Positions 1-10,145 of a stretch of 64,000 nt of DNA are shown one piece after another; the stretch's first letter is position 1, and every line of letters begins with the position of its first letter. The notes beneath the pieces were generated by a model, which was not told the DNA's origin, did no database searches, and saw nothing but the letters and a program-made list of their open reading frames with translations. The position numbers and the translations under genes are program-made. This DNA is from Alphaproteobacteria bacterium (GTDB lineage Bacteria; Pseudomonadota; Alphaproteobacteria; Rickettsiales; UBA8987), in NCBI GenBank assembly GCA_030429625.1, contig JAUIFA010000001.1, positions 161,306 to 225,305 of the forward strand, in the 5' to 3' direction.

Positions 1-133
1 TCCAGATTCCGTATTCTTCTGACGAGAGATAGCGGGTCAATATAATAAGAAATAAGAACGGAACCAGTGCCTCAATGCCATGAGTAAGGCCATAGAATAG
101 GGTGTGTTTTATCAGCTTGGTCAGTTTGTTCAT
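1..133 (-). CDS. Polysaccharide flippase (Wzx/MATE-like), N-terminal fragment
   Basis: Reverse-strand reading from the ATG at 133 runs open to the window edge, giving 44 codons. The peptide begins MNKLTKLIKHTLFYGLTHGI and continues with an apolar stretch ending in LTRYLSSEEYGIW. That pattern (short basic N-terminus, first membrane helix, then the 'R-x-L-s/g-x-E-x-Y-G' turn) is typical of the first helix of oligosaccharide/lipid-linked sugar flippases of the MOP superfamily. The rest of the gene lies outside the window, so the family call rests on one helix and its loop. No strong ribosome binding site is visible before the ATG. Confidence 0.6.
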   Translation of the reverse strand, partial: MNKLTKLIKHTLFYGLTHGIEALVPFLFLIILTRYLSSEEYGIW

Positions 134-189
134 CAAAGAAATATTCTTAAAATTGCCATTGTTAAAGCCATATTGACATAAGCTAACGG

Positions 190-205
190 TTGACGCAAAC
201 GTCAA
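190..205. promoter_or_regulatory. Perfect 6-4-6 palindrome upstream of the YgaP-type gene
   Basis: TTGACG and CGTCAA flank CAAA, a perfect inverted repeat 46 bases before the ATG at 252. The left arm doubles as a -35-like hexamer, with a weak -10 (TACACC) 17 bases downstream. The arms resemble, from memory, operators of MerR-family LiuR-type regulators. A regulatory role is inference. Confidence 0.35.
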
Positions 206-251
206 TCTGGAATACACCTAAGAACAGATATCTTTTTTATGGGGGTTTATT

Positions 252-527
252 ATGAAAAAGAATGTAGGTTGTGTAGACAGGGGTGTGCGTCTGATTGTGG
301 CTGCCATTTTTGTAGGGTTGTATTTTTCTGGTGCGGTAGCAGGCACTCTTGGTGTGATATTGTTGGTGTTGGCGTTGGTGTTTACCTTAACAGCATTTAT
401 CAGTTTCTGTCCTTTATATACTATCTTAGGTTTTTCCACCTGTGGTAAAGGTTCTTGTGGCAGTAGTTGTCATAGTGGTGATAAAGCGGAAGCTGCACCG
501 GCTGAAGAAGAAAAATCAGAAGAATAA
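252..527 (+). CDS. YgaP-type DUF2892 inner-membrane protein
   Basis: This 91-aa protein has the DUF2892/YgaP transmembrane module: a short start (MKKNVGCVDRGVRL), two closely spaced membrane helices at about residues 13–55, then the family signature CPLYTILGFSTC. Its tail is unusual, with further cysteines (CGKGSCGSSC) and an acidic end. In some bacteria this module is fused to rhodanese or sits beside sulfur enzymes; here it stands alone. The ATG at 252 follows a GGGGG run at 241–245, a usable ribosome binding site. It converges with the acyl-CoA synthetase gene, leaving only five bases between the stop codons. The family call is firm; the function is not known. Confidence 0.75.
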   Translation: MKKNVGCVDRGVRLIVAAIFVGLYFSGAVAGTLGVILLVLALVFTLTAFISFCPLYTILGFSTCGKGSCGSSCHSGDKAEAAPAEEEKSEE

Positions 528-532
528 TACGA

Positions 533-2179
533 TTATAAATCTTTCTTCGAAATTTTGCCGATCATTGTTTTTGGCAGCTCGTCTCTAAATTCAACATGGG
601 TAGGGATCTCGTACCTGCCCAACTTGTCTGCGAGAAACTCCTTAAGTTCCTCTGCGCTGAGCTTTTTGCCTTTTTTCAAGGCGACAACAGCTTTAACTGT
701 TTCCCCACGATACGGGTCTTTCTTGCCGATGACGGCTGCTTCTAGCACGGCTTCATGCTGATAGATAGCCTCTTCCACATGGCGGGGATAGATATTATAC
801 CCACCGGCGATGATCAATTCTTTGATTCGATCCACAATAAACACATAACCGTCCTCATCCATGTAAGCCACATCACCGGTGCGTAATATTCCATCTTGGA
901 TTGTTTGATGGGTTTCGGCTTCATTTTTCCAATAACCTAGCATCACTTGTGGGCCTTTGACACATAATTCTCCGCGTTGGTTGGGGGCAAGGAAATTGCC
1001 AGATTGTTCCATATTTTCAATCAGTATCTCAGTTTGTGGCAAGGGCAGGCCGATGGAACCTTTTTTATTCACCCCGCTTAGCGGGTTACAGCAATTGACT
1101 GGGGACGATTCGGTCAGCCCATATCCTTCCACCAGAGAACATCCGGTCAGTTTCTCAAATTTTGTTTTTACTTCAACGGGCAAACCCGCCCCGCCGGAAA
1201 TACAGATTTTAAGGCTGGAAAGATCGTAATCTTTAATATTTGGGTAATTGTTGATGGCAGTGTACATGGTGGGCACGCCCGGCATCAGGCTAGGCTTCTT
1301 GCGTTGGATGTCTTTAAGAACATGTTTGAGTTCAAAACGTGGATGGATAATAATCTCAAAGCCACGATAGATACTTAAATTCATCACCACCGTCATGGCA
1401 AACACATGGAAGAATGGCAAGACGGCGAGCATTTTCCCTTCCTCGCCTTCAATCGTATTACACCACAGGCTGGCTTGCACGGCATTGGCATAGACATTAG
1501 CATGGCTGAGCATTGCCCCTTTTGCTGTGCCGGTAGTCCCTCCGGTATATTGAATCACTGCAATGTCTTCTTCTGGCTTTATGTGCACAGGTTTTAAAGC
1601 ATAGTCGTAATTACAAAGTAATTCCCATTTTGTCACCGATGTGCCATATTTTACCCGCGCAATTTCCGTAGCACGAAAAATAGGAAACAAGAAACTTTTA
1701 GGGAACGGTAAGACTTCCACCATGTTGCCAACAATGATGTGACGTAGTTTTCCCCTGCCCATCAGAGGAGCAATTTTGGGGTATAAAACCTTGAGATTGA
1801 GCGTGATCATGATTTCTGTCTCTGAATCTACCAGTTGGTGTTCTAACTCTGACTCAGAATAAAGCGGGCTAAAATTGACCACCGTTCCGCCAGCTTTTAA
1901 AATGGCAAAATAGGCCACCACAAATTGCGGGCAATTGGGTAAAAACAGCCCCACCTTTGTACCCTTTACCACCCCGATATCCTGCAAGCCGGTGGCAACG
2001 GCACCGACCAAACCATCCAATTCTGAATAGCTGTATGTTTTGCCTAAAAAATCAATAGCGGTCTTATCGGGAAAGTTATGAACCGTGTTGTCAAAAATAC
2101 TATAGAGGGGATGGCTGCCGATTTCTGCGTCCCATTTGATGTCTTTTGGATAAGACGTTATCCATGGTTTGTCTGTCAT
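533..2179 (-). CDS. fadD: Long-chain fatty-acid–CoA ligase
   Basis: A 548-aa ANL-superfamily adenylating enzyme that activates fatty acids to acyl-CoA with ATP. The phosphate-binding loop YTGGTTGTAKGA is at residues 211–222, the adenine-binding motif YGLTESSP at about 353–360, the hinge region RTGDVAYMDEDGYVFIVDR is further on, and the C-terminal lysine motif PKTMIGKI is near the end. Length and motif order match FadD-type ligases rather than short-chain Acs. It is a monocistronic minus-strand gene. The substrate chain length cannot be read from sequence, so a medium-chain or aromatic acid ligase remains possible. Confidence 0.85.
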   Translation of the reverse strand: MTDKPWITSYPKDIKWDAEIGSHPLYSIFDNTVHNFPDKTAIDFLGKTYSYSELDGLVGAVATGLQDIGVVKGTKVGLFLPNCPQFVVAYFAILKAGGTVVNFSPLYSESELEHQLVDSETEIMITLNLKVLYPKIAPLMGRGKLRHIIVGNMVEVLPFPKSFLFPIFRATEIARVKYGTSVTKWELLCNYDYALKPVHIKPEEDIAVIQYTGGTTGTAKGAMLSHANVYANAVQASLWCNTIEGEEGKMLAVLPFFHVFAMTVVMNLSIYRGFEIIIHPRFELKHVLKDIQRKKPSLMPGVPTMYTAINNYPNIKDYDLSSLKICISGGAGLPVEVKTKFEKLTGCSLVEGYGLTESSPVNCCNPLSGVNKKGSIGLPLPQTEILIENMEQSGNFLAPNQRGELCVKGPQVMLGYWKNEAETHQTIQDGILRTGDVAYMDEDGYVFIVDRIKELIIAGGYNIYPRHVEEAIYQHEAVLEAAVIGKKDPYRGETVKAVVALKKGKKLSAEELKEFLADKLGRYEIPTHVEFRDELPKTMIGKISKKDL

Positions 2180-2234
2180 CTATACTGCCTCTGTGTCAAT
2201 GGGTATTATATCACAAAAATTTTAGTGCGCCCAA

Positions 2235-2957
2235 CTAATTAAAACGGTAAATGCCACTGCTGACGATTGCCCCCAGATTTTTTTCCTGTATCAGCACCAC
2301 CATAAAGTCCGCATCGGGCATCTTATCTTCTCGGATTTGGATAAAATTATGGTCAGGGTCGAGCGTACCAATTTTATACATGGCGTTGACCATGTTGCGG
2401 CTAACAATGTTTTTTCCGCGGTTGCGCCCGCCAGTGATATTGTCTTCGCCCCGTCCTGTTACGGCCAAAAGCCACACATCATGATTTTTATTCAACTGAT
2501 ATTTATCCGCATCAATCTCAATATTGATGATATCCCCATCCTTGATAAAATTGACCATCACATTGTTGGAAAGTTCTGCGCCGGTTTTACTCACCAAACG
2601 ATTAATCCCGCGCCAATTTGTGCCACTGGTTTGGTATTTTCCACCAATGATGACCTGTGGGGTATAGGTGCTGTTGCTATTGGCGTTCATGGGGTAATAT
2701 TGTTGGCGCTTAGTGTTGTAATTGCTGCTATAGGGGTCTTTCCAAGAGGGAGAATCCCAATAATCCACATGGAAAGACAGGGCGATCAATTCATCGCTGT
2801 CGGCCAGTTCATTGAACAACTTATCCGCCGGAGGGCAGGCTGGACAGCCATGGGACGTATAGAGTTCGAGAACCACTTTGTCGTTTTTGGCATACACCGT
2901 ATGGGGCGCGCAGACCACCACCAACCAACAGAACATAATAAATAATAAATCTTTCAC
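2235..2957 (-). CDS. Secreted DUF1223 thioredoxin-fold protein
   Basis: The 240-aa product has a cleavable signal peptide (hydrophobic residues 2–18, predicted cut after TVYA, residue 23). A thioredoxin-like fold begins with VVLELYTSHGCPACPPADK, placing a CxxC redox pair at C38 and C41. The following ALSFHVDYWD and TYTPQVIIGG segments are family hallmarks of DUF1223, proteins common in Proteobacteria but without an assigned role. A periplasmic disulfide or redox function is inference from the CxxC motif. The gene diverges from the acyltransferase gene. Confidence 0.8.
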   Translation of the reverse strand: MKDLLFIMFCWLVVVCAPHTVYAKNDKVVLELYTSHGCPACPPADKLFNELADSDELIALSFHVDYWDSPSWKDPYSSNYNTKRQQYYPMNANSNSTYTPQVIIGGKYQTSGTNWRGINRLVSKTGAELSNNVMVNFIKDGDIINIEIDADKYQLNKNHDVWLLAVTGRGEDNITGGRNRGKNIVSRNMVNAMYKIGTLDPDHNFIQIREDKMPDADFMVVLIQEKNLGAIVSSGIYRFN

Positions 2958-2980
2958 CTAAACCACCATTTTGCTATAAT
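2952..2980 (+). promoter_or_regulatory. Candidate sigma-70 promoter for plsC
   Basis: A perfect TATAAT lies at 2975–2980, with TTTCAC 17 bases upstream as a poor -35. It points toward the acyltransferase gene at 3047. It overlaps the first codons of the divergent DUF1223 gene. Confidence 0.4.
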
Positions 2981-3046
2981 AAATCTTGGTATGGGTTGGC
3001 ATATTACCAATTACATGTGATAATTAAAAGAAGGTTGTTCTGCTTA

Positions 3047-3679
3047 ATGCCGTTTTCTGCAAAACATGTCTGGCTGGAAGCATTTTACCGTTACGGTGCG
3101 AAGGTGGTGGTCAGGTTGATTTATAATTGTAAATTTAGTGGCTTTGAGAATATTCCTGAAGCAGGGCCGGCTATCATCATCAGTAATCACATTACGTATA
3201 TGGATGGTATGGTGCTTAATGCGGCAATCAAACGGCCAATCCGTTTTGTTATTGATGAGGACATCTATAATGTTCCTGCGGTAAAGCATTTTATGGAACT
3301 CAACGGTGCGATTCCCATTGCACCCAATCGGCAGTCGGTTAAAAATGCGCTCAATCAGGTGTCAGATGCTTTAAAAGGTGGGGATTTGATTGTCATTTTT
3401 CCAGAGGGGAGTTTAACTTTTACCGGCAACATGATTCGTTTTCGCTTTGGGGTAGAGTGGATGGCCAAGCGTGATAATGTGGTAGTAATTCCCATTGCAC
3501 TTAAAGGGTTATGGGGCAGTATTTTCAGCCGAAAATATCTCAATTCAAAATTCCCGTGGTTTCCACGCTCATTCCGACGCACTGTTTGGGCAAAATGTGG
3601 TGAGCCTGTGCCTCCAGAAGAGGCAAAAGTTAATCACCTGCAGCGGGTAGTGATGAAATTGAAAAACCAGATTGAATAA
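3047..3679 (+). CDS. plsC: 1-acyl-glycerol-3-phosphate acyltransferase (PlsC family)
   Basis: A 210-aa LPLAT-superfamily acyltransferase that would make phosphatidic acid from lysophosphatidate at the inner membrane. The catalytic H-x4-D box is NHITYMD (H48, D53), and the substrate-binding FPEGS box is at 119–123. The ATG at 3047 is preferred over a TTG at 2996 because an AGAAGG sequence lies about 12 bases before it and family members start close to the domain. The 3' end overlaps the convergent hydrolase gene by 50 bases. Related domains occur in lysophospholipid-transporter fusions, so acyl-acceptor specificity is uncertain. Confidence 0.75.
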   Translation: MPFSAKHVWLEAFYRYGAKVVVRLIYNCKFSGFENIPEAGPAIIISNHITYMDGMVLNAAIKRPIRFVIDEDIYNVPAVKHFMELNGAIPIAPNRQSVKNALNQVSDALKGGDLIVIFPEGSLTFTGNMIRFRFGVEWMAKRDNVVVIPIALKGLWGSIFSRKYLNSKFPWFPRSFRRTVWAKCGEPVPPEEAKVNHLQRVVMKLKNQIE

Positions 3680-4466
3680 AGTTTTCTATCAAATCAAGAT
3701 TGGTTTTTATGTTGTGATTATTATGGCCAAGCCCCTTAAAATAATACGCTTGTTTCGGCTCTTTGGCGTGTGAAAACAACTCCCTACCAAAACCAATAGG
3801 GATGACCCTGTCTGCCGTACCGTGAAAGAGAATGAGTGGGTCATCAATATGGCCGATCTTCTGTGCAGAATCATAGCGATCTTTCAACAATAGCGTGACG
3901 GGTAGAAACCAATAGGTCGCCTGTGCCACTGCCGCAATGGAGCTGTAGGGTGCTTCTAATGCTAAGAGTTTGACCTCATGTTCCAGCCCCATTTGTGTGG
4001 CTACGCCTGTGCCTAAGGATTCACCGTATAAAATCATCTTTTTAGTTGGGATATTTTCTGCCTGTAAAAACGCAATTGCCGCTCGAGCATCTTGATACAG
4101 TCCTTCTTCGTTCGGCGTTCCTTGGCTTTTGCCGTAACCACGATAGTCCAACGCCATCAACCCATAACCACGAGACAGAATCTCTTGATATTTGTGTTTA
4201 CGATTGGCCAGATTTCCAGCATTGCCATGAAAAAACACCACGCTGTCCTTGCCTTGTTCCGGTGGAGCATACCAGGCTTGTAGACGAACCCCATCGGCGG
4301 CAGTAAAGGTGATGTCCTGCAGTTTTTCTGGCAAGCCATAAGCGGCAATGGGCTGAATGTCTTGCGAGGGAAAATAGAGCATATCGCGTTGAACAACATA
4401 GACAAACAACACAACGCCAAGATAGGGAATAATAATAAATTTTGTTAAATGGGTATAAAATTTCAT
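3630..4466 (-). CDS. Membrane-anchored alpha/beta hydrolase
   Basis: This 278-aa serine hydrolase resembles the ABHD13/YfhR-type group. An N-terminal apolar segment (residues 9–25) should anchor it to the membrane. The oxyanion motif FFHGNAGN is at 78–85, and the nucleophile elbow YGESLG places the serine at S150. FHGTADRVIP supplies D219 and GLGHNN supplies H248, so a complete triad is visible. The ATG at 4466 overlaps the stop of the upstream paralogue as ATGA, indicating translational coupling; a start at 4490 would extend it into that gene. Its last 50 bases are antisense to the plsC gene. Substrate unknown. Confidence 0.75.
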   Translation of the reverse strand: MKFYTHLTKFIIIPYLGVVLFVYVVQRDMLYFPSQDIQPIAAYGLPEKLQDITFTAADGVRLQAWYAPPEQGKDSVVFFHGNAGNLANRKHKYQEILSRGYGLMALDYRGYGKSQGTPNEEGLYQDARAAIAFLQAENIPTKKMILYGESLGTGVATQMGLEHEVKLLALEAPYSSIAAVAQATYWFLPVTLLLKDRYDSAQKIGHIDDPLILFHGTADRVIPIGFGRELFSHAKEPKQAYYFKGLGHNNHNIKTNLDLIENFIQSGFSISSLPAAGD

Positions 4467-5344
4467 GAGGATGCGTGCATTTTTTGCCAATGTTCAATGG
4501 CTTTGTGGGTGATGTTGTATTCGCTCCAATCTAAATGGGCACAATCCATTTCTTCGTAAACAACGTTCAACTCGCATTTTTGTGCTTCTTCTTCCAGCAG
4601 ATGGCTATGATAATTAAAGGTGGCGGCATCATTTTTCCCATGAAACAGCATAAGATGTGTCTCGTTGCTTAACAAAGCGGTGTTAGCCAGATTATCAAAT
4701 TTATGTTTTAAAGCTTTTTCTACCGCTTTTTCATCCAGATCAGGATGGTCTTGCATCACGCGCTTGGTCATGTTTGAGAATGAGGCAATAACCACCAACA
4801 TGGCAGGTGGATTATGCTCCTCTTGGGTAAGTTTTGCTGCCAGTCGATAGGCCATGGCCGCCCCGAGTGATTCTCCTAATATGATCAGCTCATCTTTAGG
4901 AATATCCTGTTCTTTGATGTATTTTATGACGGCATCAAGGTCTTTTTCAAATCCCTTTTCGCTAGGTTTTGTTCTTTGGCTATTACCATAGCCGCGCATG
5001 CTCACAGCAATCAGTCCAGCCTTTTGTTCGGAAATAGATTGGAGTAGCTCAAGACGGTAATGCCGGTCATAATCTTCATCAGGCTTTGGCTCCCCCACAT
5101 CAATCCAGTTGCCGGTATTGCCGTGAAAACACACAAAGGTGGGAAGATTCTTTTCTCGTGGTTTATGGTGCCATATCTGGATGTTAACGTTGTCTGCGGT
5201 AGTAATATATTTTTCATCGGTATTGTAGAGTTCATGATAAGACGGGGACTTCATCTTAATGACATAATTATGGATGGGTTTAAAAATAAACCCATCCTGA
5301 AAAAGCCGTAGAAAATGTAATTTAATCCACGAAAATAGCGACAA
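4463..5344 (-). CDS. Alpha/beta hydrolase, paralogue of the downstream gene
   Basis: A 293-aa serine hydrolase of the same subfamily as its coupled neighbour. Visible are FVCFHGNTGNW at 70–80, the elbow LGESLG with S159, FHGKND with D239 and CAHLDW with H270. The N-terminus is amphipathic rather than a clear membrane helix. Shared spacing of motifs suggests an old tandem duplication, but sequence identity outside motifs is low. No substrate can be proposed. It is transcribed after the YihY gene with a 12-base gap, so the three likely form one transcript. Confidence 0.7.
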   Translation of the reverse strand: MSLFSWIKLHFLRLFQDGFIFKPIHNYVIKMKSPSYHELYNTDEKYITTADNVNIQIWHHKPREKNLPTFVCFHGNTGNWIDVGEPKPDEDYDRHYRLELLQSISEQKAGLIAVSMRGYGNSQRTKPSEKGFEKDLDAVIKYIKEQDIPKDELIILGESLGAAMAYRLAAKLTQEEHNPPAMLVVIASFSNMTKRVMQDHPDLDEKAVEKALKHKFDNLANTALLSNETHLMLFHGKNDAATFNYHSHLLEEEAQKCELNVVYEEMDCAHLDWSEYNITHKAIEHWQKMHASS

Positions 5345-5356
5345 AATATTCTCCCC

Positions 5357-6244
5357 TCAATCTTTGGCTTTAGTATGAGGTTTTGTCTTCTCTTTTTCAA
5401 CAAATTTATGTCCAATTGATCTTTCGAAGAAATAATTAAATTCTGCGCCAAAAATATAGATCACACCAATGATGTAGAAAAATAGCAATGAAACAATAAT
5501 CCCACCCAAGGATCCGTAGACAAGGTTGAGCTGGTTAAAGTTAGAGATGTAAGCTGCCAACAGGTTTGCTGCACCAATCCAGCCGATTACCACAATCAGC
5601 GCGCCGGGAGCCACGTTAATCCATTTCTGCTTGATGTTGGGTAGGGTATAATAGGTCACGGCAATGGCCAGATAAAACACAATGGAGGTAATCGCTAGAT
5701 GAATGTGGGAGCCATAGGCATCAAAAACAGTCTCTTGTACGTCAAGTAACTCTTTGACCTTTGCCCAAATCCCCGGCCCAAAAATTTGCCCCAACATGGT
5801 GAGGATGATTGCCAGTGTCAGTACCAAAAATTGCACGATGCTCATTAGTCTGCGCCAGATATAAGCAGGAGGCGTTTCCACCCGATAGGCACGATTGAGG
5901 ATAGTGCGTGTGCCCTCCACGGCCGAAGAAGCCGTCCAGATCACACCAATAATTGCCAGAGTCATCAGCCCTTGTGGTGGGCCAGAGACAATTTCATCAA
6001 TCCGAGGCTTTAACCCGTTTAATAAATATTCCGGTAGTTTGGAGAGGATTTCCGCCACAAACTGCTCGCCAATTTGCGATTGTCCCATAAAGCCAGCCAT
6101 AGCCACAAAAAACACCATAAACGGAAAGAACGAAAGTAACCCTAAAAAAGCCAGATATCCAGCATGCTCAATCCCATCATGCATGATTGTCCAATAACCG
6201 GCATCGTACAAACTCTTCCACAATTTCTTGATGTTATATTTCAT
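5357..6244 (-). CDS. YihY/BrkB family inner-membrane protein
   Basis: A 295-aa polytopic protein with about six predicted helices. The N-terminal AGYLAFLGLLSFFPFMVFFV segment, the central WTASSAVEGTRTILNRAY motif and the final GGIIVSLLFFYIIGVIYIFGAEFNY are typical of the YihY/BrkB (formerly misnamed RNase BN) family. The tail is a charged cytoplasmic extension rich in Lys/Glu/Thr. Function is unknown in the family; envelope or transport roles have been suggested. It is the first gene of a minus-strand run with the two hydrolases. Confidence 0.8.
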   Translation of the reverse strand: MKYNIKKLWKSLYDAGYWTIMHDGIEHAGYLAFLGLLSFFPFMVFFVAMAGFMGQSQIGEQFVAEILSKLPEYLLNGLKPRIDEIVSGPPQGLMTLAIIGVIWTASSAVEGTRTILNRAYRVETPPAYIWRRLMSIVQFLVLTLAIILTMLGQIFGPGIWAKVKELLDVQETVFDAYGSHIHLAITSIVFYLAIAVTYYTLPNIKQKWINVAPGALIVVIGWIGAANLLAAYISNFNQLNLVYGSLGGIIVSLLFFYIIGVIYIFGAEFNYFFERSIGHKFVEKEKTKPHTKAKD

Positions 6245-6306
6245 GGCTTATTACATAATCTATGAGAAAGTTTTTCGCAAGGTTAATGAGGGTGGACAGG
6301 CAATAA

Positions 6307-8216
<1,910 letters not shown>

Positions 8217-8217
<1 letters not shown>

Positions 8218-8963
8218 TGCACATATTGTTTATTGATGAATCAGGAACCCCTCCTCCACCAGATAAAGTAAACAGTAAGTATATGGTGCTGGGTGGTATT
8301 ATTATACCTGAAGATCAATGGCATAAAGTACGGGATGACTTGCGAAGAATAAAAAGCGATTACAACATAAATGGGGAGATTAAATGGAGGTATTTTAGCC
8401 CATCGAATAATGATCAAGATAATAGCATGAAACATCTCATGTTTGAGGATAAAAAAGAAGTTAGGAAAAAGATTATAGATATAGTTAATAAATATAAGTC
8501 AGTAAAAATAATATCTGTATTAATTGATATAAATAAAGCGTATGGCTTAGAATATGTAAATAACGAAGACCAGTTGTATTGGTACTCATACAAACAACTA
8601 GTAGAAAGATTTCAGTACCACTTACAAGATATGAGTCGGTCTGTTGGTCAAACAATTCACGGAATTGTGGTTTGTGATAATAGAAATAAACACCATGATA
8701 ACTATTTAAGAAATTTACACGAAAATATGATTCTATCAAATAAGGAAAATTTATCTAATATTGGGAATCTGATTGAAGGATTGTTCATATCGCCCTCGCA
8801 TCATGGTATAGGAATACAAATTGCTGATATAATAGCAGGGGCAATTTTTCAGAAATATGAAAGAAATCATGAATGGTGTTTTAACCAGTTACAAGAATCT
8901 TTTAGGAAAAACCCAAAAAATAACAACATATATGGATGGGGATTGGTTGTTTGGCCAAAATAA
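8217..8963 (+). CDS. DUF3800 domain protein, AT-rich
   Basis: The 248-aa product begins MHILFIDESGTPPPP, the DUF3800 signature (an Asp-Glu-Ser-Gly turn after a first beta strand), and carries GLFISPSHHGIGIQIADIIA near the C-terminus, where the family has its second acidic cluster. DUF3800 is thought to adopt an RNase-H-like fold and is often found in accessory DNA and near defence genes. The start overlaps the thiC stop (TAATG), so it depends on thiC translation. Base composition drops sharply from thiC to this gene (many AAT, ATA, AAA codons), which points to recent acquisition. No catalytic function has been shown for the family as far as I know. Confidence 0.75.
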
Positions 8964-8966
8964 AAG

Positions 8967-9013
8967 ACGCCGAGCTGGAAAATCCAAACCTGCTAACGAC
9001 GCAGTCTCGGCGT
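8967..9013. repeat. Three-stem inverted-repeat element between convergent genes
   Basis: ACGCCGAG (8967–8974) pairs with CTCGGCGT (9006–9013), an 8-bp closing stem. Inside are two smaller hairpins: TGGA-AAA-TCCA (8976–8986) and CTGC-7-GCAG (8990–9004). Together they fold as a three-way junction in either strand. It starts a few bases after the DUF3800 stop and ends 16 bases before the tsaD stop. It has no T-run expected of an intrinsic terminator. It could be a mobile palindrome, a processed 3' end signal or a small RNA domain. Confidence 0.5.
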
Positions 9014-9029
9014 AAGTCTATTATACATG

Positions 9030-10097
9030 TTATTTATTAAAAGGGAAGTAAATAATAGCAGGTTGTTTGGCCAAAGGCCAGCGCGCGCGGGGCTGGATGG
9101 AAAGATCATCCTGACGACCAAGTTTGAAATGCTCAATGCCGGCCCAAGCGATCATCGCCGCATTGTCGGTACAGAGTTTCAGCGGTGGAGCGGTGAGCTT
9201 CATGGCGTGTTGAGCGCAGAGCGTCTCTAACCTTTCACGCAGATATAAATTAGCCGCCACCCCACCGGCAACCACAATGTCATCGGCATGGGGATGATGC
9301 TCCTTAAAGAGGGAAATGGCGCGCTCCATCTTGCTGACAACCACATCGCCCGCCGCTTTCTGGAAAGAGGCACAGAGATCGGCAATAAATTTTTTGTCTT
9401 TCAAAATCTCAGGATTTTGCGACTTTTTCTCTTCAATCAGGCGGTAAATACCGGTTTTCATGCCGGAAAAAGAAAAGTCACAATCTTTGCGGTTTAGCAG
9501 CGGACGCGGCAGATCGTAAGCATTCTCATCGCCCTCTCGAGCATATTTCTCGACAATCGGCCCACCGGGATAACCCAGCCCCAACATTTTGGCGGTTTTA
9601 TCAAACGCTTCGCCCAGCGCGTCATCCAACGTGCTGCCCAGCCTTTTGTAATCCGATATATTAGCAACTTCTAATATTTGGCAATGACCACCGGAAACCA
9701 GCAATAACAGGAAAGGAAAAGGCACATCGTTGGTCAAACGTGCCGTCAGAGCGTGCCCCTCAAGATGGTTGATGCCAATGAGCGGAATCTTGGCGGCAGA
9801 CGCAATCGCCTTGGCCATCATCAGCCCGACAATGACCCCACCGATCAGCCCAGGGCCGGAGGTCACCGCCACTGCGTCCAAATCTTTATAGTCCATCTGT
9901 GCTTCTTCCATGGCTTGGCGCACGACTTCATCGATATGGCGAATGTGCGAACGGGAGGCAATTTCCGGCACCACGCCGCCATAAGGAGCATGCTGGGCAA
10001 TCTGCGAATGGATGACATTGCTGATAATGGTGCCATCGTCACTGACGACTGCGGCAGAGGTTTCATCACAGCTGGTTTCGATTCCTAAAATCTTCAT
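9030..10097 (-). CDS. tsaD: tRNA N6-adenosine threonylcarbamoyltransferase TsaD
   Basis: A 355-aa Kae1/TsaD/Qri7 protein that transfers threonylcarbamoyl to A37 of ANN-decoding tRNAs. It opens with MKILGIETSCDETSAAVV, the ASKHA-fold phosphate-1 motif. The iron-binding histidines are in INHLEGHAL, and the second nucleotide motif LLLVSGGHCQI and the late VVAGGVAANLYLRERL are all intact. Length is standard. It is divergent from hemD, with 48 bases between start codons, so the promoters face each other or overlap. Confidence 0.96.
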   Translation of the reverse strand: MKILGIETSCDETSAAVVSDDGTIISNVIHSQIAQHAPYGGVVPEIASRSHIRHIDEVVRQAMEEAQMDYKDLDAVAVTSGPGLIGGVIVGLMMAKAIASAAKIPLIGINHLEGHALTARLTNDVPFPFLLLLVSGGHCQILEVANISDYKRLGSTLDDALGEAFDKTAKMLGLGYPGGPIVEKYAREGDENAYDLPRPLLNRKDCDFSFSGMKTGIYRLIEEKKSQNPEILKDKKFIADLCASFQKAAGDVVVSKMERAISLFKEHHPHADDIVVAGGVAANLYLRERLETLCAQHAMKLTAPPLKLCTDNAAMIAWAGIEHFKLGRQDDLSIQPRARWPLAKQPAIIYFPFNK

Positions 10098-10145
10098 TTT
10101 TCTTTCATATCTATTTGTGTTATAAGCCCTATATCTCTAATTAAA

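Noticed and set aside
2337..2945. 202-codon plus-strand frame opposite the DUF1223 gene
   Set aside because: No start signal or known motif; the minus-strand frame has a signal peptide and CxxC family motif.
8960..9020. Integron attC site after the DUF3800 gene
   Set aside because: The stem lacks the RYYYAAC/GTTRRRY core sites and the two-box layout of attC; the fold is a three-way junction.
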